A DNA stretch of 64,000 bases from Nicotiana tabacum. Lineage: Eukaryota > Streptophyta > Magnoliopsida > Solanales > Solanaceae. The notes beneath the pieces are model-generated. The model was not told the origin of the DNA and ran no database searches. It saw nothing but the letters and a program-made list of their open reading frames with translations. Positions 34,364-46,181 of this stretch are shown one piece after another; position 1 is the stretch's first letter; each line of letters starts with the position of its first letter. Position numbers and translations under genes: made by a program. The DNA lies in contig NC_134081.1 of NCBI RefSeq assembly GCF_000715075.1, positions 109,790,108-109,854,107 of the forward strand. The letters are read 5' to 3'.

Positions 34364-34920
34364 GAAGACTGGAGATCCCAAGATCTAGGTTCAAGGAGAT
34401 CAAACAAAGTCATTAATGACGGTTCAACATTGTCAAATAAAATTTTAGTCCGTTCTCGTGATGAGACAATGTTCAGTACCAAGGATAAAGCATTAAGGCT
34501 TTTTAATAATTTCTAAATTTGATACGGGGTATATCAAAAAGTGTATCTACAGGATAACACGTTTAGGAATCACCTATGTAATTGTGAAGTGTTAGCCGCT
34601 TCAAGGAGAACTTTGTAAGGCCAGTTCTCTACACACTTATGAAACCAGGCGGTGTTCATGGCTGAAACGAACACAACAATGAGAACCAAAGACGGTTAAG
34701 GATTGATTGTGTGACTTATGGTTGTCTAGGTATACACCAAAGATCGACGGTTCAAAGACATCAAATCTACCGATTGACCGAGTATATCCGACATAAGTTT
34801 ACTACGGAAAGTTCAAAGGGAAACTTACTTATCCAGATGCGATTAATTCTTGCTTGTAAATCACACAGTTTTTCCATGCATACTTCCGTGATATAGCCAT
34901 TCCCCATTCATGTGGGGGAT
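34364..34920 (+). other. copia-2 3' untranslated region and PPT
   Basis: About 550 bp without a gene lies between RNase H and the 3' LTR. It ends in the purine-rich tgtgggggat (about 34911-34920), which is the likely polypurine tract. Confidence 0.7.
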
Positions 34921-35250
34921 TGTTGAGGTTTTTTGTTTTTAAGATGAAATAGTCTTAAAATGAGGGTGAATGGGAAATGGAGGAAAAATAAAATTTTTGA
35001 GTAAAATTTTAAGTTTCCCCTCTTGACAATGAGACATTGTCCCATATTGGAAGAGGAAAAGATTTTTGGTGGGTATATATATAATTGCTCTTCTTGTAGC
35101 TCTTAAAGAGTTAAGAAGAAAGCAAGCCTCGCGCCGTCGTCGTCGTCGCTCGCTCGGCTACGGCTTCCGGATTCGGATTCGGATTCGGTCAAATGATCGA
35201 TTGATTGATTAATTTTTTGGACCAAATTTATTTGTTAATAGTAAATATTG
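34921..35250 (+). repeat. copia-2 3' LTR (right edge uncertain)
   Basis: Starts TGTTGAGG and matches the 5' copy to 35127. It then continues through a GC-rich microsatellite-like stretch (gtcgtcgtcgtcg, ggattcggattcgg, gattgattgatt). The end is placed loosely at about 35250 because the 5' copy cannot confirm it. Confidence 0.6.
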
Positions 35251-35683
35251 ATTCTAATCTTCACTGGCCTGCTTGTCGTCATGGAAATTGAGAACTTGTA
35301 AATTTTTGTTTGAGTGTTTCCGGAGGATTCTAAAACAGTGGTATATCCCTCTTTATTTGGAGTATTAAAGAGGTGCAATTAAATTAAACCTTAATAGTTT
35401 GGATGAACTTAAACGTGAAAGTTTTGCTTTGTAACGGCTGGTTTGCCGAAAATTCTGAAACGGTGCCTTTCATTTTTAATAGCTTAACTGTTTAGATTTA
35501 ATAATTGAGTATCCTATTAAAATGAGAGGGGAAAACTTTAAAAAAATGAGAAATTAGATAAATGTAATTCCTGGTCAATGAGGACTGCCACATCACCTGG
35601 CCAATGTCCCTCAATATATATATATATATTAATAGATTCAAGTTGGAGGAAGGCCAATTCATTTTACTACCTTTATACATGCA

Positions 35684-35711
35684 CTAGTCAATTTGTCCGC
35701 GCTTTGTGCGG
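35684..35711 (-). mobile_element. Helitron-like 3' terminus (minus strand)
   Basis: On the minus strand a hairpin ccgcacaaagcgcgg is followed by a short spacer and CTAG (35684-35687). It is the same arrangement as at 822-850. The flanking 35251-37084 sequence is AT-rich and I see no gene in it. Confidence 0.45.
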
Positions 35712-37084
35712 TCATTAAAAAAATAACGAATTTACGGTTTGATCTTGTTATACATTTAATCGAGATATAAGAAATAAAATTTTCATTTTTATACATACAA
35801 ATATAAATATTTTCTCCAATTAACTCCAAGTCTCTATATAACCATTAACCTAAATTAATTTCGTTTAAATACTAAAAGTAGGAAATGATTATTACTCCTA
35901 TTTGATAGTTATCATGCACTTTTCACTAATTCCCAAACCCGATATGTGAAGTTATAGTAAGATTATGGGTTGATAGACATTAAATAATTAGGCTTAAAAT
36001 AGTTGTGATTAAAATTTAGACATTATCCAGAATAAAATAGGGTCAAATACTCAAATTGATGTTATTCTTCTTTCAACGTTTCAAAAGAACTTACTGAATA
36101 TGAGATTAATCACATAATAGCTGTCTTTATAACGTATCAAAAACAATTATCAAAATTTACGAACTCAGAGCATGTGCAGTAATGGGGAGTGGGAAGACAA
36201 AAAGAGCAACATTTAGAGTATCCAATACCGTTGCCTACCTAAGGACAAATGAAGCTGATAAACAAAAAACTGGGCAAAAGAACCAAAACTAATTTCGTTA
36301 AAATATTTAATATACAATAATAACTATCATCTAATTTACACCTTGTCTAAAAAGGTAAAAGAAAAAAATTAGAGAAGTTTATGCTAAAAAGGCGTATAGT
36401 GGTACGTAATACATTCCTCCTCGCACATATTATATTGCTTTCAAGTTCCATGACCTCCTCCCTCCCAACTGTTCAAGAAAATACTATTAACTCTCAATAA
36501 ACTTTCTTTTTCTTTTCTTTTGTAAATCATTGTCATTTCTTATTACAAGTAAGCTTCATGTAAACTCAAACCATATAATAATTCAACATAGAGAAGAAAA
36601 ACTCGTAACATTGAATTTAAAAAATACTACGTACCAAATAGATGTCGGGTTAAGCTTGCTATCTCATTTTGAAGCTTGGAAACCTTCTCAATTACAATAG
36701 CGTCTTCCAAATTTATTTAGAAACTGGCCACACACACCCTAATAGTGGAATACTGAAAGGTACCAGAAAGAGTAACAATATGGCATCAATTTAAACATTT
36801 CATCAATTTAATTTGGGATATAAAAAGGTATATAAGTTCCAAAGATTGACTTTTGGGCTTCTAAATTAATAAGGTAAAATAAAAAATAAAAAAAAAACAT
36901 ATGAAAAATACTATACAAAGAGATATTTTTAGAAAAAGGAAGAAGATTGAGCGAGGATTTCATGTATTGGGGTTGTACTTTGTAGCACAAGCATCAGAAG
37001 ACATTTTCTTCACCATCGGTCTCTTACCTAGTTTGCTTGCACTGCAAAATTTTTTGATACAGTTGGTTGTGTCATCTTCGTCCA

Positions 37085-37102
37085 TCATTTCTTTGCGGTG
37101 TA
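37085..37102 (-). other. Possible last coding exon of the DUF604 glycosyltransferase gene
   Basis: Reading leftward from exon 2, a candidate acceptor (ttgcatag, ending at 37103) opens a frame in the right phase. It reads five codons and then TGA, where family members usually have a Cys-rich C-terminus. This is a guess from position and splice signals only. The true terminal exon may be elsewhere or lost. Confidence 0.2.
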
Positions 37103-37453
37103 CTATGCAAGAGCAAAACGAAATGTCTGGATTTTAAGAAACGCAAAAGAAATGGAAAGATAGGAGGAATGGAGGATGAATCGTTTTTGTCAAATAAGGT
37201 CCCGTCTTTCAATATATTTTGCTCGAATGTCTCCTTTAATTCAGTAACGTCCAAGGATAAAAGAAATTTAGTAACGTAAGGCGACTTGTGAGTTATTTGG
37301 ATGAAGCACCTTTTAAGAAGTGACTTTTGATGTTTTAAAATAGCACATAAATGGCAAATATTTGGAGAAATGTCAAAAATTTGAGAAAAAAGATAAATAT
37401 GATTCTTGAACAAAGAGATATACCATATCACTCCCCTAAAATATTCTGTATAA

Positions 37454-37510
37454 TTATACCAATTTATAAGATCATAACAATTAAGATCAAGAGGAAACAA
37501 CTATATTCAA
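37454..37510. repeat. 57-bp sequence duplicated at 765-821
   Basis: Ungapped match to 765-821. Here the sequence continues past the A|T point without the CTAG-hairpin junction, so it looks like an unoccupied version of the other site. Confidence 0.65.
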
Positions 37511-37624
37511 TTCTTGTTCAGAATAAATTAGAACATTGTGTAAGTCTAAATTACCATGAACTCAAAAGTTCACATGCTTGAATAATCAAACATTTCTCAA
37601 CGAAGTTAACAATTTATAAACAAA

Positions 37625-37847
37625 TCTATATACTATTAAAAGGAGACGGTCTAATTTGAATATCCATGGATTTATCGAACGATAATGACACGTCACAGCA
37701 CTGACGACGTGGCGCCCTAACCTGAAACGTGTTAGATTTTTTTTTAAGAAATCAAAAACTTCCTCAAATTTAGAAAAACAAAAATACTAGTCAAACTAAT
37801 TTATACCCATTTCTTAGTTTATTAGTCTCTTGTTGCACGCGTTGCGC
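37625..37847. mobile_element. Helitron-like termini
   Basis: TCTATATACTATTAAAAGG at 37625 resembles plant Helitron 5' ends (TC start, 'tatactattaaaag'). At 37822-37847, read on the minus strand, a GC-rich hairpin-like stretch (gcgcaacgcgtgc) precedes CTAA, a CTRR end. The two face opposite ways, so they probably belong to different, overlapping elements. 37848-38515 is AT-rich with no gene seen. Confidence 0.35.
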
Positions 37848-38515
37848 ATATACTTAATCTCCATGAATATAAAACTTTAAAAAATCACATACTATTATAT
37901 TAAACGTTATATTTGAATTATATCTAAATTAAAAATTAAAATATAAGTTCTAGAAAATAATAATTGTTGATCCTATTTTAACTAACTCAATAAAGCTAAG
38001 AAAGAAATAATATCCCAGGGAGACTCTTCATCATCTCAGTAGATATATTCAACTTGAAAGTGCTGACACGGATAAAATTTTTTTAATAATCTTTAGGTAC
38101 ATCTCCAATTTTTATAAACGTTTATTTTTTGGGAGGTTTGATTTCTTGAACAACAAATCTTTTTATTTTTTAGTTTTGATAAACAATTTTTGGCTTTGTC
38201 CAAAATCAATCCCTTTCCATTGCGTTTTCACCGCTCTGCCTTCTCCCTTATATCTACTATCTTATTACCAATAATTTACCAAATATATTGACCGTTTATT
38301 ATCAAAGCGATACTTTTATCTAAATACTCAACTACTGTACGTGTTTATAAATGAGTTCAACACTTACGCATTTTAACCAATTTTAGTCACTTAAGCCAAA
38401 TGGACTCTAATTGACAGAAATTAACTACATTATTCACTATCAAAGTGATTCAAAAGGGTGGAGAACATAGTAGTAAAAAGAAATAAAAGAAGATGCAATT
38501 TACGTAGATTAGTAC

Positions 38516-39046
38516 CTGTCTAGTATCAGCATCCAACTTGCGAGAGAAGACTCTTATCTCTTCCAAATTCTTGATTTTATTGCCATCTTTTGCACAAGTT
38601 TTCCCAACTCTATACCTCGTATAATTGGTCCAAACATTATTTCCATAAGAATCAACACTTTTTAAGAAGGCAACCATTTTCTTGCATGGATCATTAGACT
38701 CAACCCTTGTCCTAAACATAAAATGTGGTCGTTTCTTGTCTTTATCCCATGGTTCAAATGTCCTTAGCACTGTAATAAGATCAGGAAGTTTAATGTTGCC
38801 CTCGTAAACTTGTATAGCATAACCCCAAGCTATTGAAACAGATAGTGAATTTTTTCGATCGTAGCATATAGTTTGTTGTGATATTCTTGTAGGATCAGCA
38901 TTAGCAGCTTTGAATAAATGTTTCAGAGCTTGAATTTTTGTCATGTTGGGGAAAATTGAGTGCATTCTTTCTACATGATGAAGAGATAGTAATGGTGATA
39001 ATGGATGCGATGAAAGCAATCCAAATAGATTTCCCCATAAATCATC
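38516..39046 (-). CDS. DUF604/GT31-type glycosyltransferase, exon 2
   Basis: Minus strand. The acceptor AG (tctgagcag) is at 39048-39047 and the exon starts GAT GAT TTA TGG at 39046. It is 531 bp (177 codons), in phase 0 with exon 1, and ends at the donor cag|gtacta (38516/38515). It encodes the family's C-terminal part: SLHHVERMHSIFPNM, then QQTICYDRKNSLSVSIAWGY, matching the usual 'QQSICYD...SVSWGYAVQ' block. The frame is intact. A further exon is expected beyond the donor, because family members continue to a Cys-rich end; only a weak candidate was seen at 37085-37102. Without a last exon the frame would read through to the stop at 38450. Confidence 0.8.
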
Positions 39047-39092
39047 CTGCTCAGAGAAAACAAAACGAATGATTATATTAGTTATAGGAGTT

Positions 39093-40318
39093 AATACCCT
39101 AAAACCTCCCTTAAACTATCACATTTTTGTTAGTTTCCTGCTTAAACTATTCGGTGTCCCCAAAATCCCCCTGAACTATATTGTCCTTCATATTAAAACC
39201 CCTTCGTTGCTGACATGGCATAACGTGTTTAAACACTCGCTTGGGAGCACGTGACAGCTGAAAAAAACTATCAAAATGATTCACATAACAGAAAATAATG
39301 GCTAATTAGCCTAACCTCTTTCAATTTATTTTTTTAATAAATATTCTTCTTATTTCAATTATATCTACCTTTCTTCCTTAGTTTTTCACCATTCTTCCTT
39401 ATTTTTGTACCTTCTTCTTCATTTTTAACCTTTGTTCTTCAGGTCTCCATATGGGTTTCCTCTAAAACAAATTCTCCCTCTCTTGTTTTCCCTGAAATGA
39501 GTTATTCTCTTTCTTGTTTTAATGTTTTTTCATGTCTTACACATATTGTTGAAAGGATACCAATTTAAATCTTCTTATTAAACTCAACACCTTGTAGAGA
39601 ATAAAGTTGAATCTCTTGAACCTTCTTTATGTAATCTGGAATTAGAGAATGTAATTGTTGGCCAATTGATTTTTTATTTATGAAATTTTACCTTGTGTAA
39701 TCTTTTATATGTAATATAAGATGATTTTTAAGATATGCAACACCATATGCCTTTATTTATATTTTATGTGCTATAAAGTTAATATAAATAAGAACTTATT
39801 CAACTGAAATTTAGCATAAAGCACAATCTGAATTAATCCTAAAATTAACACATTACATTAAATATTATTTTGGCCAAAACTCCTAAAATTAATCAATCAT
39901 CTGAGAGTAATACATCATGAGTAAACTATATAATTTTTTTTGTACAAACGACAAGTTAATATAGTTAGACAGACGCACCTTTAAAAGTCCAACTTGGGGT
40001 TTTAATATAAAAAGAAATATTATTCAAGGGGTTTTTAGGGACACCAAATAGTTTAAGCAGGTAAATAGTTTAGAGGGTTTTTAGGTTGAGTTAAATAGCC
40101 ACATGTAGTGCCACATGGTACATTTTTTTAGATAATTAGGAGTGTGTACTAGACGTACCTCTAAGAATGCGACGATGGAGTTTTAATATGATGGGCAATA
40201 TAGTTCAGGGGAATTTTGGGGACAACGAATTGTTTAAGTAGACACCGGATAATTTGAGTAGGAAACTCATAAAAAACATAATAGTTTAGGGGGATTTTAG
40301 GGTATTATATTAATTAGG
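39093..40318. mobile_element. Fold-back (long inverted repeat) element in the glycosyltransferase intron
   Basis: The left arm (39093-39240, aataccctaaaacctccctt ...) recurs inverted at 40150-40318, ending ...gggattttagggtatt. A second, partial inverted copy lies at about 39960-40085, so there are one arm on the left and two on the right. The shared words, in left-arm orientation, include tccccaaaatccccctgaac and catattaaaacccc. The interior (39250-39950) is AT-rich and non-coding. No clear target duplication was identified, so the superfamily is open. Confidence 0.7.
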
Positions 40319-40394
40319 GGATGATAAAAGCAAACTAGATGTAGATTTTCGTCTCACTACCGTAAATGCGTATAATTAGCTAATATCGAAATCT

Positions 40395-40620
40395 ACAACA
40401 ACAACAACAACAACCCAACGTAATCCCACAAGTGGGTTTAAGGAGGGTAGTGTGTACGCAGCCTCACTCTTACCTTCCGAAGGTAGAGAGACTGTTTTCG
40501 ATAGACCCCAGCCCAAGCAAAGCACAGTCATAGCAATTTAAAAAAGAAATACAGTAGTAAAAAACCATGAAAGAGAAGCAGTGCCAACAACTAGATAATA
40601 AGATAACATAAGCAAAGAAA
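40395..40620 (-). mobile_element. (TTG)n-tailed SINE/RTE-type retroposon 3' end
   Basis: Read on the minus strand it ends ...gctgcgtacacactaccctc, then acccacttgtgggattacg, then ttgggttgttgttgttgttg. This 3' end with a TTG-repeat tail is shared by tobacco TS-type SINEs and their partner RTE LINEs, and recurs at 60885-61003. The 5' limit was not found; 40620 is nominal. Confidence 0.65.
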
Positions 40621-41021
40621 CAACACGTAACAATAATAGAAATCTAAGGGTAAGAAAATGCGAGAATTATACTTAAGCTACTAGTATGGTAAAAAAAAAC
40701 GCTCGTCTACCTACTAGACATCTACCTTAATTTTGGCCCTCCACACTTTCATATCAAGAATCATGTCATCGCTAAGCTGGACATCTAGCCTTTTCTTTTG
40801 ATTAGTGAAGGAAACAATTCTTAAAGTCGTGCGAGTCCATACACGTATTTTTCCAATTTCATTTCCTCCCCTAGATCAAATCATTATTAATTAAAGGAGA
40901 GGTGGTTTAAGTCACATCTTGAAGTCTGTCCATATTAATATCGACTTTGTCTATACATTTAATGCATTTAACTATTTGTCCTCTTTCAAGCGTATAGCTG
41001 AGAAGCAGATGAATATTGACG

Positions 41022-41135
41022 AAGAAACAATAATAACAACTCAATCCCAAATTAGTTGGGATTAGTTATATGAATCATTCACACCTATATTCCGCTCTAT
41101 TACCGAGATATTGTTAATGAAACAAGATGTACCGA
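41022..41135 (-). mobile_element. Second retroposon-like 3' end in the intron
   Basis: The minus-strand reading contains 'ggtgtgaatgattcatataa' followed by 'ctaatttgggattgagttg' and an ATTGTT-rich tail. This is a dispersed solanaceous sequence that usually ends in TTG repeats. Boundaries are approximate. Confidence 0.45.
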
Positions 41136-41195
41136 ATTTCAATATCACTGTCTCTTTAACTTTTAAACACTTCGAAATAACAGGATTATTTAAAT

Positions 41196-41340
41196 AGAGG
41201 CGGAATTAAGAATTGAAATTTATGAATTTTATATCTTAATCATTTGAGTTACTGAGTTCTAATTTAATAATTTGCACATATTAAATGAATTTGAAACAAA
41301 ATATAGTTAGAATTCAAAATTATTGGGTTCTACCAACCCC
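41196..41340 (+). repeat. Dispersed repeat, related to 59160-59345
   Basis: Starts ggcggaattaagaattgaaa and ends near attgggttctaccaacccc. The reverse complement of 59160-59345 has the same frame of words (ggcggatccaagattaaact ... tgggttcaattgaaccc). It looks like a SINE- or MITE-like family of Solanaceae; I cannot classify it further. Confidence 0.5.
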
Positions 41341-41464
41341 TTCCTATTCAGTATCCTTGTATTGGAGAAATTGGGGGGGGGGAGGGGGTGGTTGTGATCA
41401 AATTCCAAAGTTGATAACTAATACAGTAACTACAAGAGAGTAACATTATTAAAATTTTACTTAC

Positions 41465-42226
41465 TTGGTGAAAACCAGGTTCATGTGTTAAACTTACGCC
41501 AAGTTCTGCCAAGCAAGAGAAAATTCTAGCATCACTACCATAGAGATTTGGGTACCGCATCAAACAAGAATCCAAAACCCCAGCTAAAGCTTTAGCCAAA
41601 GGTCGACTTATCGCATATCCGCCACCACCAAATGCCATATCAAATGAAAAATAAGCATTTTGAGCATAGCTCTCTGAATTAGACCCTATATAATACCATT
41701 CATTATGATCATATTTTTCTAGCGTCTTCACCAAATTATCCACGAAAAATACTGTATCGTCATCTCCAAAAATGTACCATCGCACGTTAGGATCGTCACG
41801 TGCGACCACTTGTTTTATCATGCACGTTATGCCAATGGCATAACGAGCCCCTTTACGATGGGTATACGGGAAACGAGAAGTGTTTTCGTAAATTAAAATT
41901 TGTGGAAGATCGATGTTTTTTGGAGAATTATCCGATGGAGTGTGGTCTAAAAATACATAAGCTTTCGTTGAGTTAGGCTTGTACCATAGAGGGAGGAGTT
42001 CTTTGCGTTTGGAAAAGGTTTTAGAGGAAGAAGCAATTGAGAAAACAAGGTGGTTAACGGTGGTCGGAGAGTTTTTGTTGGTGGCGGCTGTGATTGTGGA
42101 GGAGAATGAGGTTAATTTTTGGAAAATGGAGGTAGAACGATGGTAATTGAGAGAAAGAAAAAAGAATGAGAAAAAGGTGAGTATTAAGCAAATGTCTTTG
42201 AAGCAAAATGGGGTTTTGGAAAACAT
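41465..42226 (-). CDS. DUF604/GT31-type glycosyltransferase, exon 1
   Basis: Minus strand. ATG is at 42226 and the donor caccaa|gtaagt is at 41465/41464; 762 bp, 254 codons. A hydrophobic stretch (residues ~10-28, ICLILTFFSFFFLSLNY) after a short Lys-containing N-terminus predicts a type II Golgi membrane anchor. The catalytic region has WYIFGDDDTVFFVDNLV, with the DDD metal-binding signature typical of fringe/GT31-like transferases. FGGGGYAISRPLAKAL, SDARIFSCLAELG and TLTHEPGFHQ-like blocks characterise the plant DUF604 family. The enzyme probably adds a sugar to a glycan or lipid in the Golgi; donor and acceptor are unknown. No stop or frameshift is present. It joins exon 2 (38516-39046) across a 2.4-kb intron (39047-41464) filled with repeats. 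Confidence 0.88.
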
Positions 42227-43002
42227 TTTTATTTGATTAGAGAGGTTTAGTGAATCGAAATGACTTTGTTCAAGTTAAAATGTATTTTTGACAGATTTTT
42301 GATGTGTGAAAATGTATTTCAATATATTGGAGACCTGGTGAATCATAGACTGGATTTTGTGAGAAGAAATGAAAGCATTTGAAAATTAATACTAATATTT
42401 ACTCTATTAGTATACTTTACTAACAAAAACAGACTTACAACAAGCTTTGTTTGATTAGTCAACATGTAAAGAGATGTTATTCTTGTTTTATATGGACACC
42501 TTTTAAATGCAATCCATGGCTACATGCCACAACAGTAAATGTTATTAACCTCATATATAATATAAGAACACTTCTAAAGATCCAAATATCTACACTGGCC
42601 TAACTTTCAAAATTCAATGTAATGTTCTGTATCTAGCTCAGTTTACTTCGCATTTTACGCTGTAAAGTTACTAAGCACACACGTAAAGTTACTATTTTGT
42701 TTAATACATAAAAATTAATCGATCAATCTTACGCGAACAAACGGAAATGTTTATATTTCAGTTCAAAATAAAAAAAAAGTCAAATAAAATTGGCCGTAAG
42801 TTATAAGTATATGTATTTTTCTCATTGCAATTTAAATGTGAAGAAAAAAAACAAGTCAACAATTTGTGGATTAAAATGGAATTGAGTTGTGGCATAGTAA
42901 GACACTTTCTTTATTTTATTTGTTTTTCTGCAAAAGATATAATAACACAACCCAAAGACCAAAGTCACATAGTTCCTAAATTTTTACATAAAGAAATTGC
43001 AT
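42227..43002. other. Upstream region of the glycosyltransferase gene
   Basis: About 780 bp of AT-rich sequence between the gene's ATG and the gypsy-3 LTR. Its promoter must lie here or beyond. I do not see an unambiguous TATA box or other gene. Confidence 0.5.
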
Positions 43003-43609
43003 AGGATAAAATTAATTTATATTAAATGCTCGAATGATTACATGACACGTGGAGCCGGAGGTAGACGGAAGATGAAGCGAGTGGGAACCAAGATCGAGGA
43101 TAACTGTTTCGGTTGGTATCGGGTAGATTCCAAAGGGAACGCAGTCAACTGAGGCAAATGAATGTTTGTCATCGGATGACATTTAATCAAGAATATTCCT
43201 CAGTATTAAATACGCAACGTTGTAGAGAATTTTGGCATTCATGCCCTACTGTTACATATTCATCTATGGCCCCATTATTGTCATTTACGAGGGGTTTGAT
43301 CCTAGGATCTTGTTCCCAAGGTATAACTAATAAATATGAGCTTCAACAACTATTGTAGAGAGGACATCTCTGACAAAACTTATGCTATACATTATTCTCA
43401 AGCTAAATAATACTTTATTTTCTGTCTAATATTGTTCTTATCGCTGTCTTCGGAAGCCTTGCTCCTGGAACAAGCTGTCTGCTATTTATCTCTATTTCAA
43501 TGCTAAGTCTTGTATTTTCATTTAATTTATTTATCATTTTGGGATCAAATCAGTTCCCTTGTCTGTAAACCACATAACAAATTCAACTATACTATTTTAT
43601 AGGTAAACA
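43003..43609 (+). repeat. gypsy-3 5' LTR
   Basis: 607 bp, matching 55836-56437 and ending ...ataggtaaaca. Its first base appears mutated (AG instead of TG). The TATA region is decayed here (taataaatat, versus tataaata in the 3' copy). Confidence 0.85.
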
Positions 43610-43612
43610 GTT

Positions 43613-43631
43613 TGGCGCCCACCGTGGGGCC
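43613..43631 (+). other. gypsy-3 primer binding site
   Basis: tggcgcccaccgtggggcc begins three bases after the LTR end. It has the form typical of Tat-type PBS sequences. I do not assign the tRNA. Confidence 0.75.
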
Positions 43632-43713
43632 TAGACAGCTGCTTAATTGAGTTGATCCTTTCATCTATTACTAACTTATTTGATTCTTGGTTTCATAGCA
43701 AAAATTGTGGAAA

Positions 43714-44992
43714 ATGGCAGCTAACGATGTCAACATCACACACAATATTGAGGCACAAGAAAATCTGCCTTAACATAAGGATTCGATCAGTTACACCCGC
43801 AACGAGGGGATGTAGCAACTTCGATTCATGGCGGGCGAAATCTCCGATATGTGCGGGAGACAACTCCTGATGACGTTGAGGACGAGTACGTTGCGGAAAC
43901 AGTAATGATCTTGAGAGAGCAGCAAAAGGCCAACATGGGTCATCTCTCAAGGCAAGATCAGGCCTTGACGGAACTAAAGCAGGCATTTTCAGGCGCTTCC
44001 AACAATGCGAATGGAAGAGGCCCTATTCCTCCCGGCGCTCCCGTAAATCAAACAACTCAAAGAGTCGATAACAACACCCCGAGGGGTGAGGTTGGATTCG
44101 ACGGAGCTGGTAACGACAATAACAATGATTCCTTCAAAATTGAACTCATGAGGTTTATGAGGGAAATGAATGAGCGGATGGATCAGAACGCGAAAGAGTT
44201 CCACGCTCGAATGGACCAAAATCCGGGCGCACCACCAGTGTTGAAGGATCCAGACACGAAGAAGTACACCCAATTGTTGTTCAAACCGAGCATAACACCA
44301 TAATTGATTCCGAAAAGGTTCAAAATACTGGACATACCGAAGTATGATGGGACTTCAGAACCCTCAGGAGCACATCACAACTTATACAACGACGGTAAAA
44401 GGAAACGACTTGGCCCAACATGAGATTGAGTCGGTCCTGCTGAAGAAATTCGGGGAAACCCTCACGAAAGGGCCTTAACATGGTATTCACTCTTACCCGA
44501 ACACTCAATAAATTCCTTTGAGATGCTTGCAAATATTTTCATCAAGGCACATGCCCGGGCCAGGAAGGTCCAGGCCCGGAAGGCGGACATATTCAGAATT
44601 TTGCAAGTAGAGTCTGAATTGCTGCGCTAATTCATGATGGGATTCCAGAAATAAGGGATGTTGTTACCAGCCATGCCAGATGAATGGGCAACTGAGGTAT
44701 TTACTAAGGGGTTGAAACCGAGGAGCTCTGACGCCTCCCAAAAGTTGAAGGAAAGCCTGCTCGACTTCCACGCAACTACATGGGCAGATGTCCATAACCG
44801 TTATGAATCAAAGATAAGGATAACAAATGCTCGGGTTCCCGACATCGACCAAGGGTTGGGATAGAGAAAAGAACAGGGATAAATCGGAAGATAATTTTGA
44901 CGTAGATTGGCATCTTCTAAGGGCCGATTGATCCCATACGAGAGGGCCAAAGGACAAAACAACAAAGGATTCTGGTCAGTGGATAGGTTCAC
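43714..44992 (+). pseudogene. gag: gypsy-3 gag, 5' part
   Basis: Starts at ATG 43714 and is broken by early stops and a frame change near 43850. An acidic N-terminal region follows (TPDDVEDEYVAETVMILREQ), then a Gly/Asn-rich linker. The Retrotrans_gag capsid domain (44320-44860) includes ALTWYSLLPEHSINSFEML and the downstream LPAMPDEWATEVFTKGL, with several stops and shifts. The coding sense continues exactly across the solo LTR at 44993-47789 into 47795. Confidence 0.85.
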
Positions 44993-45784
44993 TGTCACGA
45001 CCTGAAATCTCACCTGTCGTGATGGCGCCTATCTCAATACTAGGAAAGCCGACAATCTCAATAAATCACCAAATCTTTTAAGTTTGAAAACATAATATCT
45101 AAATTCAGCGAAAGAAAACTCACAAATACATATATAAACACTCCCAAAATTCGGTGTCACTGAGTACATGAGCATCTAAATGAATACAAGGTCTGACTGA
45201 TAAAATCACTGTCTGAAAATATAAAACAGTACAATAACTAAAAAGGAAGGGAGTCAAAGTCTGCGGACGCCAAGCAGCTACCTTGATAATCTCCACAGAA
45301 TAAATTCCGAAATCTAGCAACCGCTGTATCTGGGAGCACCTGAATCTGCACACGAGGTGCAGAATGTAGTATGAGTACAACCAACTCAATAAGTAACAAA
45401 ACTAACTTTTGGGCTGAAAGTAGTGACGAACTCAGCATGTACAGTCCATTATAGAAATAACAATACAAAAATATAGGCATGCTTTCAAGTTCAAGAGTTA
45501 CTCTCTGTACAAATAAAATAGATCAATTCTGAACAATGTAGGGAATATGACATCTATGTATCTACATGCCAATGTACATACTGTGTGATGCACCTTAGTG
45601 AAAACTCTGTGTACTCACGATGTAAAATACTAAATCACTCAGTATTGTATATGGCTAATCCAACCCAAGGAAGATCCATCCCGAATATACATGTATATCC
45701 ATCAACTGACAGTTAGTCACTCAGTACTGTATAAGACCAATCTAGCCCAGGGAAAGATCCATCCCCAAATATAACTGATTCAGA

Positions 45785-46181
<397 letters not shown>

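Larger units (their letters stand above)
29546..35250 (+). mobile_element. Ty1/copia retrotransposon (copia-2), near full length but rearranged
   Basis: LTR ends TGTTGAGG... are at 29546 and 34921, with the polyprotein between them in copia order (gag, PR, INT, RT, RNase H). The 5' LTR copy runs only to 29753, where an inverted RT piece replaces the rest. It belongs to a family abundant in Solanaceae (Tork-like by general appearance). The right edge is uncertain because no second copy of that part exists here. No target duplication was found. Confidence 0.85.

Noticed and set aside
35127..35215. GC-rich simple-sequence stretch as a gene or CpG island
   Set aside because: It consists of short repeats (gtc, ggattc, gatt) within the likely U5 of the copia-2 LTR, with no coding potential.
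37072..37500. 142-codon minus-strand open frame
   Set aside because: No recognised motif. It overlaps the 57-bp repeat and the putative glycosyltransferase intron, and looks like chance in AT-rich DNA.
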